Shown: positions 47,001-59,999 of the stretch, piece after piece
Layout of the letters: every line of letters starts with the position of its first letter
Numbering within the stretch: position 1 is the first letter of the stretch
Assembly: GCA_036583965.1 (NCBI GenBank)
Contig: JAZBQD010000013.1
Coordinates: 5,930,144-5,994,143, forward strand
Length of the DNA: 64,000 nucleotides
Direction of reading: 5' to 3'
Source of the DNA: Prunella strophiata
Taxonomy: Eukaryota > Chordata > Aves > Passeriformes > Prunellidae
Position numbers and translations under genes: made by a program
The notes under the pieces: model-generated
The model's input: the letters and a program-made list of their open reading frames with translations, nothing else
What the model was told of the DNA's origin: nothing
The model's database searches: none

Positions 47001-50000
47001 TAATTCCTGAAGACTTAGAGTAATCTCTGCTTTTCTGGAGACAAATGCAATACCTGGTCCTGTCTGATTTCAGATCAGAAATGGAATGTCCTCAAGATGT
47101 GTGACAGTCAAAACTTTCTGGGCAGCTTCACAAGAGCAGAGGTTTTGCCCACGTATTGACTAAACCCCAGCTGGGGTAATTGCATCTGCCTCTTCTCCAC
47201 CATTCCCTGGGTGATTCTGTCTCGGAGGACCTGATGTGTTGCAGGGGTGGGGGGATGTGACTGATGTGTGTAGCCTCCACACAAGTATGTGACATTTGCA
47301 GCATTAACAGAGATCCCTCTGGCAAAAGGGATCCCATTGCTCACGAAGTGCTGCAGCATCCTCGGGCAAGGGGGTGTTACCGAGGCAATGGGCTGCTAAA
47401 TCTCCTCCTGCCACGGGAGCTCTAGAGGCTCCCTGCAGCCCACGGTGATATTTAGACCCTGAGGCACTGGCTGGGGAGATCCAGGTCCCACAGGGGCTCG
47501 GCTGGAGGATGCTGTGGGGCTCGTGGGGGCCTGTCCTGATGCTCAGCAGTGTCTTGACTGCTCATGGAGGGGATGCTATGGCTGAGCCCCACCTGAGGGT
47601 TTGCCTTGGTGGTTCCTGGTCCATAGGGCCATGCCATGCAGCTCAGTGTCCTTGCCAAGCTGGAAGAGGATGCCAGGGGGCAGGCAGGCAGTGGGAAGCT
47701 CAGGCTGGTGGGCAGTGCTTTCTGTGCCCCAGGGCTTGTTATCCAAAGGCTAATGCAAGTGAGCAGGGCAGACATGGGGCTGGCATCATAATTCACTCCA
47801 CAGCATGGGTCCTGCTGGCTGAAATCTTGAGCAGTGTCACCAAGAGAAGAGTCCCCACCTTGCTCAGCTGCCCATCCTGTACTGAGCAGAGCCACGGGGG
47901 TGTGGAGGCAGCGTGTCCTGGCGCTGGATGTCACAGCACAGGGCAGTGACTCATTCTGCCGCTCGGGACTCTGGGTGTGGATGTCTCACTCACGTCTCCT
48001 CTTGGCAGCAGCAGCTTCTCCTGCTCAAGGGATTTTGCTTCTGCCCAGCACGGCACAGGGTGGTGGCCAAGCACTCATGGTCCTGCTCCGCTGCTCTGTG
48101 TCTGATCACATCAGGCCACAAACCTGCATTAAAGATACCTGCCTCATCCATCCCTTGGTTTCCTAGAAATCCAGCAGCTGGCCTGGCAAGCAGACACCCA
48201 GCCCACAGGGCCAGTTAGATCAGCACAGCAGTGACCATTACGCAGAGCTTTGCATGATGAAGCATTTGCAGCTATGCCAGAGGGTGGGGGGAGTGTTTTC
48301 AATCTTTGCTTTTCCCATTTGCACTATGGATGCAAAAGAACGGTGAGGTAGGACACAGCCTGCACACACAGCTGGGGTGTTGGAGCTGTGTCCAGCTGCT
48401 GGAGCCCAGGGGCTGCCTTGCATTACCCAGAGCAGCAGGGGATGGAGTTGGGAGCTCCTGCTGGAAACCAGCCCCAATGCAGGGACATGCACTGCTGAGC
48501 ACTGCGCTGGGCCTGTTCAATGCTCAGGCTCCTGGCACTGAAAGGAAATTTATTTCAGTGCAATGAACATAATCTGAGATGCAGCTGCAGCAATGGGACA
48601 TGGACAGCATGCCCAGCTGTCCTTCTCAGGGGATGGGAGCCCCCCATGACTTTTTCCAGCCTTTTCCTGATCATGCAGCAGTGCTGCCTCTTGCCATTGC
48701 TTTGCTTTGCATCTTTTGACTTTTTTCTTTGTCCTTTTCCCCTCCTCTTCTTTCTCTTTTCTTTTTTTTTTTTTTTTTTTTTTCCTTTTTTTCTCCTTTT
48801 CTCTCTTCTCCTTGTCTCCTTTCTGCTGCACCCCAAGCAGACAAAGCCTGACAGCCAGGAGCTGTCACTGGCTTTGTGAGCTGCTCTTGCCCAGCATGGC
48901 CTGACTATTCTGGCTGGGATGTAATTCCTTCCTGAGGGCAGGATTGGTGCTGGTGCCTAGGAGGGAGCCGAGCTGGTTCTGGTGCCTGTTTGTGAGCATT
49001 AACACACCATGGTTTTGCCACTCCAAAACCCCAGGAGTTGTAACAAGAGCCAGGGCTTCACCCAACACTGTCAGTGTGAAGGGCTTCATGGAAACTTCTC
49101 TGGTTTCTGCACGTCAGCTCTGAAAACCAAGCTCATCTCCTCCAAGCCAGGCAGCAGGGCCCACACTTGAATTCTGTCCAAGAGGAGAGGGCAGCAGCCA
49201 GGCTGTGTGAGGATCTCCAGCCCTCACATCACGGGTCAGAGATCTGCCCTGGGCACCAGCAGCAATATCAGTAGATGGTAGTTACCTCTCCTCCCCATTT
49301 TTCCCCATTCTCCTCTCTTTTTCCCACGCTTACATGAAGCTGAGCTACACAAATCTCTGATCCCTTCAGACACTGGATAGAGAAGTGAAGGTTGTTGCCA
49401 TTCTCCCAGGGAAGTCTCCCTGTGGTCAGCACTGGATGCTGGACTTACTGGATGGGCACAGACGGAGACCTGAGGACTGTCCCCCTGCTCCCCATCCCTC
49501 AGCACTCTGCCACCACCTCCAACTGTGTCCCTTTGGTATGAGCTCTGGGTGGCTCTGGTTTGGCTCTGCTGTTGCTCCCTGAGGTCTTGTTGCTCTGTGG
49601 GACTTTAAGGGAAGGTGAAAGTGTGGCAGGGGTGTAGAGATGGCAGAGCTGGGCTCTGGGCTGAACAAATCTCAGGATGGCACAGATTCCTCGACAGAGC
49701 AGCCATACTCTGTGAGGGGGAGTGTGTGAGCTCCCTCCCTTGGAAAAAACACATGGATGCTAAAAAACCCCAACAGGCCAAGCTCTAGCAACGTGCAACT
49801 TGTTTTGTTATAGATTAATTGCTCCAGATTCCAGGCACTGTGTTGAGCTGGATATTTAACCTACTCTAGTGACTTATTTTTTTAAGACAGGAACATTACA
49901 AATTTCATCTGTGCTTTGACAGGGAGGTCACAACCTACCAAGCTGTTCACCTTGCCTCTGTGCAACTCCAGGAAGGGAGTCAGGAGCAGGGGGTTCCACT

Positions 50001-53000
50001 TCAAAGCATCCAACCCCAGAGCTCGAGATGCAGCCTGGTGTGGGTCTGGGGAGCACCCTGCTTGTGATGGCAGAAGTCGAGACCCTTCATCTCAATGCTG
50101 GGCAGAAATGCCACGTATTGACTGATTAATTCTCCCCTGAGCATCTGCCACCTCCTGGCAGGGCTGCTGAAGGCCCCCTGCCCCCCACCAAAGGCCCTTT
50201 GCCAGGCCCAGCAGTGCTCCGGGTGGTTTCCTTTCTGGAAAGGGTTCAGGTGCCGCCCAGAGCATGGGAGGGTTTTGCTGACCCCGCAGCCTGTAATCTT
50301 ACTCCTGGACTTGAGACACCTCTTGGCCCCGTTCCCTGCTTCTCTGTCCCCAGGACAGGCTGTAATCATCTCTTGGCAGGACAGCCCTGACCTGAGCAGT
50401 CCAGCTCCCAGCAGATTTCCCCAGCCTCGCCAAGTGTTTGCAAAAATACCCAGTGATTTATTCTTGACAGCTCAGCTGAACGAAGAAAAAAACACATTGC
50501 TCTTTACATCTATCCTTAATTTTGTTGTTTTTCCTTTATAACAGAGGTTGCCAATAATAATACAGCAGGAACAGCTCCTGGCCCCAAACCTGACAGCTCT
50601 CTACCTTTCTTTGTGGCAATTGCCAGCCTGGTTTCTTGCCAGCCCGGTGTCTGCTGACAGTGTCCAGCAGCGACGTGGGAGCAACAGTGAGGGCGATCCG
50701 CGCTCCCTCAGCCCCGGCTTGTGATGGGAATGGCGCGTGACACCCAGCCCTTTGCTGCCACTTACAGTCACTGCGAGGTGACAGCTGACACCCCTCCCCT
50801 CACCCCCCCAAACAGCCGGATGAAATGGAAAACCAACAGAGACAGACAAGGGAGGGAGCACCGACTACGCCCCTGCAAGACCGGACCTGGGAAAAGCCTC
50901 ACAGTGACGGGCAGGAGAAACCAGGAACATTAGCCCTGGCAAGGTGGGGTGGGTGGTGTTACTGGTTTCCTTGTCTGCACTGGGAGTGGGGCTGGCAAGG
51001 GAACCGAGCTCTGCGTCCCACCCCACAGACCCGGCGGGGATAAACACGCTGTTTGCCTGGGAGGGGGAAATACATCAGTGTCTTAAAATGTGACCCTCCG
51101 GGTTATTCACTATGCAAATAATGCTCTTAACTAATCAAAGCTGTAAAATTCAGTTGACATCTTCCTTGTGTCCCTGCCTGCCTCCTCCCAGAGGTCTGCA
51201 GCCACAAAGACAGTGAAAAATGTGCTTATTCAGCCGAGACCCTGGGAGCACTGGGGACCAGGAGACAGCCCACGACTGACAGAAACGGAGCAGGATGGAG
51301 AAAGCAGGATTATTGCCTGGGGTGAGGCTGGCATTGGCAAATAGGACAGGGAAGGTCCAGCCATACTTCCACCAGCTCGGATGCTGCAGGACCTGGACAC
51401 AATGCCTCCATTGCTGGACAAAGAAAAGCTGCTTCCCTGTGACTGCTGAAGACTGGGAATCCTGTTCACGGTCAGCCCCTTTCCCAAGCATCCTTACCTC
51501 CCACCCGCCCTTCCCAGGGGTGGCCATGGGGCTTGGCCCCCATTTCCATGTTTTCTGGGGAGAGGCAAGAGGGCTGACCCCAGCGTGCCACCTCTGGGAT
51601 AGCCGAGCCCTCCTCCCCCCCAAGCCCTGGGCTCCTCCTCCCCGCCGCCTCCTGCCGCGGCCTGGCACACAAACCCAGCTGCAGACCCGGCCTGAGCAAC
51701 AGCTAAATACTGGGAATCTGGGCGGCTGCCAGGGACTTTGATCCCCAGCCACAAAAACCTCCTCCACAAGCTGCCTTCTCTTGTGAAATAACCTCCTGGG
51801 GGGCCTGAGCTGGCGTGTGCTGCCCCTGAGACCTTTGCAGACCCAAAAAGGGAGTTCGTCTGGTCAGCAGCCTCACCCTGCAGTGGTGCATTTCCAGTGC
51901 CAGTGCCTGTGCCAGTGCTGGAACTGGGCAGACACGTGTGGCACCAAATACATTTACCTTGGACTGCTCCCAAGCACTGCTGTGCTTCTCCCTGGTACAT
52001 CTGCACATTCCAGCCCCAGCAAGGCCAGCTGAAAACCTTCCCAGCTGGGAAACCCCAGGCAGAGGGTATGTGCCTACTTTGGCACTGAGCCTCGTCTTCC
52101 AGAGGTGCCCAGTGAGGCACCACAGGCAGCACTGTGGGGCACTGGGATTCCTGATCCTGCACTGCAGGCTGGGTGGCTGGTACAGAGTTAGCAGAGGTGG
52201 ACAATAGTGACTGCCTTAAAAACATTTTTAAAAATTTAAATATTTTTTTCCAATTTTTTGTCTTCCCACAGGTGGTCTGCAGCCACAGCCCACCCTGGCT
52301 CATGGTGGACAATGCTGAGGATCTGGGTACAAACCTTGGTCTGTGCAACATCAGCCTGGCCAGGTGTGACAGAGCCACAGGTGCCCTCTGCTAAAGGGCT
52401 GACTGAGCCACTGATAAACAACTTGTTTTTCCCACTTTTGCTCTCTTTCTTCCAATGCCAGCATTGTCCAGCATGCTGGTGGAGAGGGGCCTTTTACATG
52501 ATTTAAAGGCAATGCATGGGAAATTGAGAGATTTTTTAGTGAATGACAGACTGCAGCTTGATCAAATCAAGGCAAAACAGGGTCTGCCAAATAGGGATGT
52601 TTAAAAAGATGGCAGAAGAACACCTGGGGCTTCTCATACCAGAAAGCCTCCTATGCAGCAGATAAACCCTATCCCATGGTCCCAAAATGCTGCCAGATGC
52701 TGATAGTCTCCCCTAAGCTGTTGCTGCAAACACCCCAGACTGCCAGATGGACACTGGCAGTGCACTCACAGCCCTGCTGTGAGCCACTTTTATTTCACTG
52801 TTCTGTAGTTAAACCCAGATTTTCCCCATCCTCGTTTGTCATTTTTACGAGCATTTCTGCTCCTTTACTTCTAATTAGCCACAGCCTTATCTCACACCAA
52901 TGGACACAAGAGGTGTCAGTGAGACACCTCTGCTTTTTGTGCCTAAATCTGCCCCCACATCCTGACCATCCTCTGGGCCTGAGAGGTTAGGGTATCAGCC

Positions 53001-54900
53001 TTTAACAGCACTCCAGTGTCACCCAGCTGTGGCTCCCCAAGCCCAGCAATAACTTGGAGTGTTTTCCTGCTCTGCCAAGTAACCTGAGGGACTCCCAGTG
53101 CCCTCCTCCCAGTCTCCCTGCAGTTGGACTCCAGCACACACACTCTTGGTCACACCTGGATTTATGATTTTGCAGCCCTCAGCTGACACCCTCCAGGTAA
53201 AGTGCTTCAGCTTAACCCTGCAGCACCCTCCTGGGTCTCCCTGTGTTCCAGGAGCTGCTGCAGCTCCTGGAGCTGGCTGGGACCAAGGACAACTCTGTGT
53301 TGGTCCTGAGCAGTGCAGATCACTGCTGGAGCTGCTGCTGCCAGCCCCTGTGGAGCAGCCATGGCTCAGCAGCGTGGGAGAATTTCCTTTCTTTATGAGC
53401 CAGTGCTGTACTTTCCTGCCCCCCACAAGGTTCCCATGGATTGGGGTGAAATCAGGGATTGGCTCCATGTCAGCCCCCGCACAGCGCCTGGGAGTGAATC
53501 AGGCCTGGTTCTGGTCCCAGTGGAGGGGATGGAGGCAGCAGCAGCAGCACCAGTTCACCCTCCTGCCAGACCAACCTGGGCCATGGCACACAGCAGCTCC
53601 ACAGAACTGGGCGTGGACATGGCACCCAACACTTTCTCCAGAGAACTTTTTTTAACCTCCCAAAACTAAAAAAAAAAAAAAAGAGTCCTAACCCCAAACA
53701 GTTTTTTAAGGAAAACCAAAGATTGGAAACACTGTAAGCAGTGGAGACAAATCACCAAAAATAGCACCCGAAGTTTCCTCCCTGCACTCTCCCTGCAGGC
53801 AGCCTGCACTATATTTGTCTTCACTTGCCATTTCTGCTGCAATCAATTTGCAATGGCCGCTGGCGAGGAACCCATCTATTAAAAGCTCGGCTGAGATCTG
53901 TGGTGAAGATGTCTCCAATAAAAAAATGTGGCCATTCATTAAGAAAAACAAACAAAACAGTGTCCTTCTCTGCAGACCTTCCCTCTCCCAACAAAATCCA
54001 CTAAAACCATCCCTGGCCATGCTGTCCAGGCTTGGGAGCAGCTGTGGAAGCCCAGTGCGGGTTTCCTTCCACGCAGGGAGGGATTTGCTCTGCAGCTGCT
54101 CCGAGGCTTGGAAGCACTTGGTGTTGCTGCCTGTTGTGCCTTATCTCCACGATTTGCTGCAGGCCACCCTGGGGAGGCAGATTCCTCCCGGGTCAATTGC
54201 TTTTATCACAAAAACAAATGTTTTCTATCATCCCTTTCATCCCGGGATGAAAGTGCAGCAAGGAATCACACGCTTTCTCTCTCGTGCTGCCTTGGTGGGC
54301 TGCGCTGCCGGCTGCTCCTCTCCCCTCACAGAAATGTGGAAGGAGACAGGGAAGGCAAACAGGAGCCTGGAGTAATTCCCTGCCTTTGCCTAAAAAAATA
54401 ACCCCACAGGACTCCCTAGGGACACATGTCTCTGCCCCCAGGTTCCTGTCCCAAAAGCATCATGGCCGGTGCTGACACCAACCTGGTTTCTCCCAGAGCC
54501 AGGCACTGGCTGGGGGCCCCTCTGACCCCTCTCCACTCGTGACACTGTGGGAGGGAGGCAGGAGGGATGTTTGAGGAGGCCAGAGCCCATGCAGCCAAAC
54601 ACAACAGTGGCTGCAGGGGGATACAATTGCTGCCTATAAATAGTGCTGGGAGCAAACATTAGGGAGGTAAAAAAGCTATTCAAGCTAGAGGACAATGTTG
54701 GCACTAAAGCAAATAGATATAATTAGCCATTAATAAATGAAGGCCAAAGATTAGGGAAAGTATCTAATATCAGAAAAGTGAGAGCTGGGAAGGCTTTCCA
54801 GGGGGAAGGGCAGAGGAGACCTTGACCAGCATTTATAACAGGCTGTGGCTATTTTTTAAAAGCCATTAAGTTATGAGTTGTCAAACCCAGCCTGCTGTGA
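47001..54900. other. Intergenic, moderately GC-rich sequence
   Basis: There are many long open frames on both strands, including minus 51,494-52,378 (294 codons, starting at GTG) and minus 51,150-51,767. All are Pro/Ser/Gly/Trp-rich with no domain, and compete with equally long frames on the opposite strand, so they are attributed to GC content. A pyrimidine-rich tract lies at about 48,718-48,822. No exon with convincing splice sites was recognised. Confidence 0.55.
48718..48822. repeat. Pyrimidine-rich tract with 22-T run
   Basis: About 100 bases are nearly all C/T on the plus strand, centred on a 22-base T run at 48,762-48,783. The complementary purine strand gives artefactual Lys/Arg/Glu-rich frames. 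Such tracts can form triplex (H-DNA) structures. Confidence 0.85.
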
Positions 54901-54924
54901 TTGCTGATGAGCCTTTTTTTTCTG

Positions 54925-54959
54925 TATAAAAGGGAAAATTTGGCCTCTTTGTGACGTCA
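54925..54959 (+). promoter_or_regulatory. TATA box and CRE pair, promoter-like
   Basis: A consensus TATAAAAG is at 54,925-54,932 and a perfect palindromic CRE TGACGTCA at 54,952-54,959. No gene is recognised downstream on the plus strand. It may be chance, an enhancer, or the start of an unannotated non-coding transcript. Confidence 0.3.
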
Positions 54960-57900
54960 GGAATGGTAGAGGGGCCTAGGAAGCTGCCCTGATCCCCACT
55001 CTGCTTCCTCCTCCCTTGGTCAGATCTATCAATCCCAGCCCCTACTGGAGCCCTCTGTGCCTTCTCTGCCCCTCACAATGCAATGAAGTCCTACAGCCCT
55101 TCTCCAAACCTGCCTGGAGAAATGGTTTAACCTCTGAAAGCTCCACAACAATGCTGGAGTGGGCAAGTGCTGGCCCTGTGCCACGGGCTTGCCCCAGCTT
55201 GGGGATGTGGGGCTGCCGAGGGTTTTTCTCACCACAGTTGAGGCATCGTGCTGGCAGCAGCAGCTCCTGCCAGCCTGTCCTGCAGTGGCCAGCAAAGGGC
55301 TGCCATGGCTGACAAGGCAGGTGGATGCAGGGACTGGTGCCTGTGGGACACCTGCCTTGTGTCCACACCAGCCCTTCACACCAGCTCCAGTGCCACAAGT
55401 CCTGTCCCTGCACTGTTCCCCTGGAAAAACCCAGACTGGACTCCTCAGGGTGCCTCCATGGGAACTCCAACATCCCTGCCCATTGTGGCAGGGCCATAGC
55501 TTGGATGATCAGGGGTTGCTCTGTGCTGCCCCAGCAGAAACCTCAGGAGGACTCAACTCACCGGTGATAAAAGAGGGCCCCTGTTACCTGAGCCAGCCAG
55601 CTGCTGCCATGGCTTTGCTTTACTTTGCAACCAGGGGAACTGCAGGAGTCATTTTCCTTGAAGCCCTCGCAGGGAATCAGGTGCCTTTTCTGGAACACAC
55701 ATTTTAGCCAAGGAGCCATTATTGGCTGAGTGTCTGTACGGGCACGGTAGTGACAGAGATGGTTCCTCCTCGGTTGCTATTTCCAGAGAATGAAGTCACC
55801 GGGCTGCAGCGCCTGAGCTCCCTGGAGGCTGAGCCGGCCCTGCCGAGGCTCCGTGCGCGGCCCCCACTCGGCAGCAGCCCCCAGGGTCGGTGCCCCAGGG
55901 CTGAGGGCCTCAGGCACTGAAGCAAAATGGCGTCAGGCCGCCCGCCCCACACGGCCTCACGGCAGGGGGCCCGCTGCCCTCAGCTCTGCCGCCACCGCCG
56001 CACAGCTGCGTGCCCCTTCTGTGGGAATGCCCCTCCCGGGCCCACGGCTCTGGCCCCTTCCCCACAGTCCCAGCACGGGCTGGTTAAATCCTCCACAAGG
56101 CTGTGATAACAAATACACTTCCCAAAGAAACGGAGGAAGTGAGAGCTGCCCAGCCGCGCCGCCGTGCTGTAACCCGGCCGGGCCCGGCGCTGCCGCCTCT
56201 TCCTGTGCCGTCTGAGGGGTTTGTTTGCCTCCTCCAAAGCAAACAGGGGTGGAAACTTGGGGGGTGTTTTTGCAAATCCCCTCCTCCTGCTTATAAAAGA
56301 TGCTTCCTGTGCCAGCTTTCCGACATCCTGTTCCTTCCGAACGTTGCTGGCGATGGGTGGCACGGGGATCCCAGAAGTATTCGATGCTTAGAGCCCAGCG
56401 GTTCATCCTCCGGCTGCTCCTTCCACCTGCAGGGCCGCCATGGCCGTGCCTGTGACTCTGCCAACAGCTGAGGGGACTCACAGCCCGCGCTGGGCTCAGC
56501 TGTGCCTTAAAAGGGGTGAAGGGAAACGCAGGATTTCCTTAGAGACCTTCAAACACACTGATTTCTCACAGTTTGTGGCTCCACATAAGATGGGAACCAC
56601 CATGATCAACCATGTGATGCTGAAGCAGAGCAACTGGTAGTCTGAACTTCTGGGCTGCAGCCATTCAAACCAGCAGGGAACAGGCAAAATTAAACCAAAC
56701 AATAATATTTTTGGCTTTTTCTCTTGGTAAATATGGTAACAGAGTTGCAGCTACTTGGCTTGAAAAACTGTTCAATCTGTGCTGTTTCCCACACAGACAA
56801 TACTTTGCTCCTTGAGGGGCCAGGCTGAATTAATGCCAGAAAAAGCAGAGGTGAAGAGCTGAGTCTCCCGTGAGCCCCCTCTTTGTGTATGGAAACAATT
56901 GGCCCTGGCTGCCAGCCCCACCACACACCATGGCCTTCTCAGGGTGTTTCAATCTCTGCTATGGTGCCAGATCTCAGGAAACAATGAATTCACTGGTCAC
57001 CCAGTGCCTTTCAGCAGAACAACTCAGGTATGGAGCAGTGCAAAGTACAAAAGGGCTGGTGTTATTCTAGTCAAGGCCAGACAAAAGCTTCTTCAGCCCC
57101 TGGTTAAAATCCTACTTTTTCTCCCTAAGCACATTTACTGGAAAAGTGTCAAAGAATGTAAAAATGTGCTTACAAACAGCACAGTGGTTCCCAGAAGTGA
57201 GTTCCTATAAGTAAGGCTGCACAATTCTTGCTGATCCCTCTGGCCATAACAGGAGCTGGCTAGGTATTCCCTTAACACACCGTTTTTGCTGAAGAACCAA
57301 GTGATGAAAGGGGAAAAAAAGGTTTCAGTACAGTCTCCTTCCTCCCCTTTCCTGGCTCAGGCAGTGGAAACCACAAGTCACCCTGCAAAGAGCCAGGTTT
57401 TGGAAAAATGAGGGATACAGCCCACTGCCTTGCTCCCTGTGCCCCTGCCATCTTTCAGAGAAGAGCTTGTGTCACACTGGCCCTGTGGATTCCAATGACT
57501 GGAAGGGAAGTTGAAATTAAAAAGGAATTTAATTGAATACACAAAATTAGGTGTGTGGGAGGGAGCAGAGGTAGGGCTTTGCAGGACAAAACTTCACTGC
57601 AGGGTCTGGCTGTGGTGGAACAGTGTTGGCCCCATAGAGCTCTCATGAATGTCTGGCTGCTGACCCAACATTGGGCACTGGCCAAACCCTTGGGCCACTG
57701 CAGCACCCTGGGGATGGGCCAGAGCCAGTGTCCCCCAGCCTGGGAGCCACTGACTGCAGCTGGGAGTACCAGAAGGCCAGAGAGCTGGATCCAGGTCCAG
57801 AGGTGAACCATGGCTGGAAAGCTTCACCCCTGCCTGGAGCAGAACTGAAAGGGTCATGCTCAGCCCTTCCTAGAAGCCAGAAAATTGTTCTTTCTTTTGT

Positions 57901-59464
57901 GTCCGATGTTGTGTTGGGAAATGGTGAGCAAAGGGGCAGTGCAAAGGCAGTGCCTGGAAGGGCAGCAGTCCCTCTGCACTGTGAAGAGCAGTGGTCCTTC
58001 AGGGACTGCAGTGAGCTCTGCCAAAAAGCTGGAACAGAACAGGAAAGTGGGCAGTTATCTCTACAGCCTGCTGCCCCTCAGATCAGTCTGCAGCAAGGAC
58101 TTGCTCTAATGGAAGCCCTTTCCACACCTCTGTTGCTTTCCTTGTAATCAAAATCTCCTTTCTTTCATAATAATCTCCATTTTGATCTAGTACAAAACCA
58201 GCATTTTATCCTTATGGATTAATAAAATTGCCTATCCCAGCTCTAGAAATGCTGTGAACTTGACTACACAAAAGTGTGCTGAAGTAGGCTGAGTAAAGTA
58301 AAGGGGATCAATAACAATTTATCATGAAAGAGCCAGCACAGGAGAAACAAGAGGTTCCAATAAGACAGGAGAAACTCAGCTTTAGGAAAGTACCATCAAA
58401 TCCCCCATTCCAGTAATCAAACATGTGTTATTTCAAACTTAGACGTTTGCAAAACAAACTCCCCCTATTATTCTTTCAAATTAGTTTGAACTTCCTATAA
58501 TTTAACAAAGATGTAATCATATCCGCAGAGATCCCAGAATTCCTTATGAGCATCTTAAAAAGTGGGAATGAATCATTTCCTTGTAAAACAATCAAGTTTG
58601 CAATGCTGTGATCTTGGAAATAACAGTTGAACAGTCAAAGTCAAGCACTCAAAAGAAAATAAAAGCATTTAATGCAAAATATTTCCAAAAGTTTTTACAG
58701 CAATTTCCTATAAATGTGTTCTTTTCTTAAAGAATGAAACCACCGATACAAATGTATTGTTCCAAAGGGGATTCCAATTTTCTCCTCAGCCACACAGGAG
58801 GCAGGGAGGGCATTTATCTTATCTGAAAACACATAAAATGAACTGAAAAGTGACATTCAGGATCTAGCCTGCTGTGTCTAAGTGATGGTAACACACAGAT
58901 TCTTTGGGAATGAAACTTCACAGGCTGATATATCTTTACCCCATAAGGCCGTTATTAAGATTCCTAATAATTTGTGGTTATGTAATGGAAATATCTGAGA
59001 TGCCTGTCAGCTACATTATGTGGTTTTTCCTAATGATGGGAAGCCTGACATTGGAGCAGACTATGGGGTGTGTTACCTGCAAGGACCAGGCTTTAGGGAT
59101 GGGTGTTAAAAAAACCAAACAAAACAATTGTTCCTATTCCTGTTCAGTTGCTCAAGGCTGTAGTTTCTGGCACCTGAGGGCAGATGTGAACTGGTGCATC
59201 CTGGCACCTCTGGCTGTCCAGTGGCTCAGGGAAGGGTAGCCACTGGAAGGAGTAAGTGGTGCAGCTGCCCCGGGCTCCCCATGTAGATTTGCAGCTTCCC
59301 AGGCTGTTGGAGGCTTTAACAGGTACAGAGAGGGCTTGTTTGGAGTGAGCAAAATCCTTCAGATGACAGCAGTCAGTCCAGACAAAATTGGTCCTTGTTG
59401 AGAACCAGCAGGAGGCAGCTGGAAGGTAAGGACAGGCAGGAGCCCTTCCACAGAGCTCTCCAAC
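54960..59464. other. Intergenic sequence downstream of PPIL2
   Basis: No gene is recognised on either strand. The stretch contains a GC/CpG-richer segment at about 55,790-56,500. The remainder alternates GC-rich and AT-rich sequence; about 58,150-58,760 is AT-rich with nothing recognisable. Confidence 0.55.
55790..56500. promoter_or_regulatory. Minor CpG-rich segment, possible orphan promoter
   Basis: CpG frequency is higher than in the surrounding sequence (clusters at about 55,810-56,050 and 56,140-56,215), with ETS-like GGAAGTG at about 56,135. It is much weaker than the YPEL1 island. No gene starts here that I can recognise. It could be an orphan CpG island, an enhancer or a non-coding RNA promoter. 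Confidence 0.35.
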
Positions 59465-59905
59465 AGCACAGGAGCTTCCCAGCACATTTATTCATTCCCT
59501 TGCTTGGCACACTTGGCTGGTCTGGGAACGATTACCTGTAAAAGGAGCTCTTTCACCACTGTAGCTGTTCACTGCAGTAGTGCCCTGCAAGGCTGGGCTC
59601 TGCCTGGTCTGCTGCCAGCCAAGCAGAGCAAGGCTCCAGCTGATCCCTGGGGAGCTGGGCTGCCTGCTCCCTGCTTTGCAAAAACAACAACAAAACAGCC
59701 TTCGAGGAAGATGCAGTGGGGGAATGTGCTCTCTAGAAAACAAAGCCACATTAACCAGCCTCAACAAAGCAGCAGTTTTCTCTGCCAGTGGAAGGGCAGG
59801 CTGGTGCCTTCCCTCCCCAGGACAGACTGTCTTTTGGGCTCTCTGGGACCACGTGGGAGGCTCCTGTTTGTGCTGTGCTGCCCCAGTGCTGGGCTCCCCA
59901 CGCTG
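59465..59905 (-). other. PPIL2: PPIL2 3' UTR (inferred)
   Basis: This minus-strand sequence follows the PPIL2 stop codon. It ends shortly after an AATAAA (TTTATT on the plus strand at 59,487-59,492), giving a 3' UTR of about 0.44 kb. The end is inferred from the signal only. Confidence 0.55.
59487..59492 (-). terminator. PPIL2: Probable PPIL2 poly(A) signal AATAAA
   Basis: This is the first canonical signal on the minus strand after the PPIL2 stop, about 415 bases downstream. Transcription therefore converges with YPEL1, whose 3' end is about 17 kb away. Confidence 0.55.
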
Positions 59906-59999
59906 CTACCAGGAGCTGAAGTCCCCAAAGCCTGTGCTCTTCTTCTCTTTCTTCACAGCTGTGCTGGTTGAAGGCCCATCATCCTCCACACTGCGCTTC
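59906..59999 (-). CDS. PPIL2: PPIL2 terminal coding exon
   Basis: It encodes KRSVEDDGPSTSTAV to ...KKSTGFGDFSSW, followed by TAG (59,906-59,908). The acceptor is CTGCAG immediately above 59,999. The first base completes an Ala codon split with the previous exon. The basic KKEKK run may be part of a nuclear localisation signal. Confidence 0.93.

Noticed and set aside
51494..52378. Longest frame of the window, 294 codons on the minus strand
   Set aside because: It begins at GTG rather than ATG, has no domain, and overlaps long frames on the other strand. Its Gly/Pro/Trp-rich composition is that of GC-rich non-coding DNA, and I saw no supporting splice or poly(A) framework.
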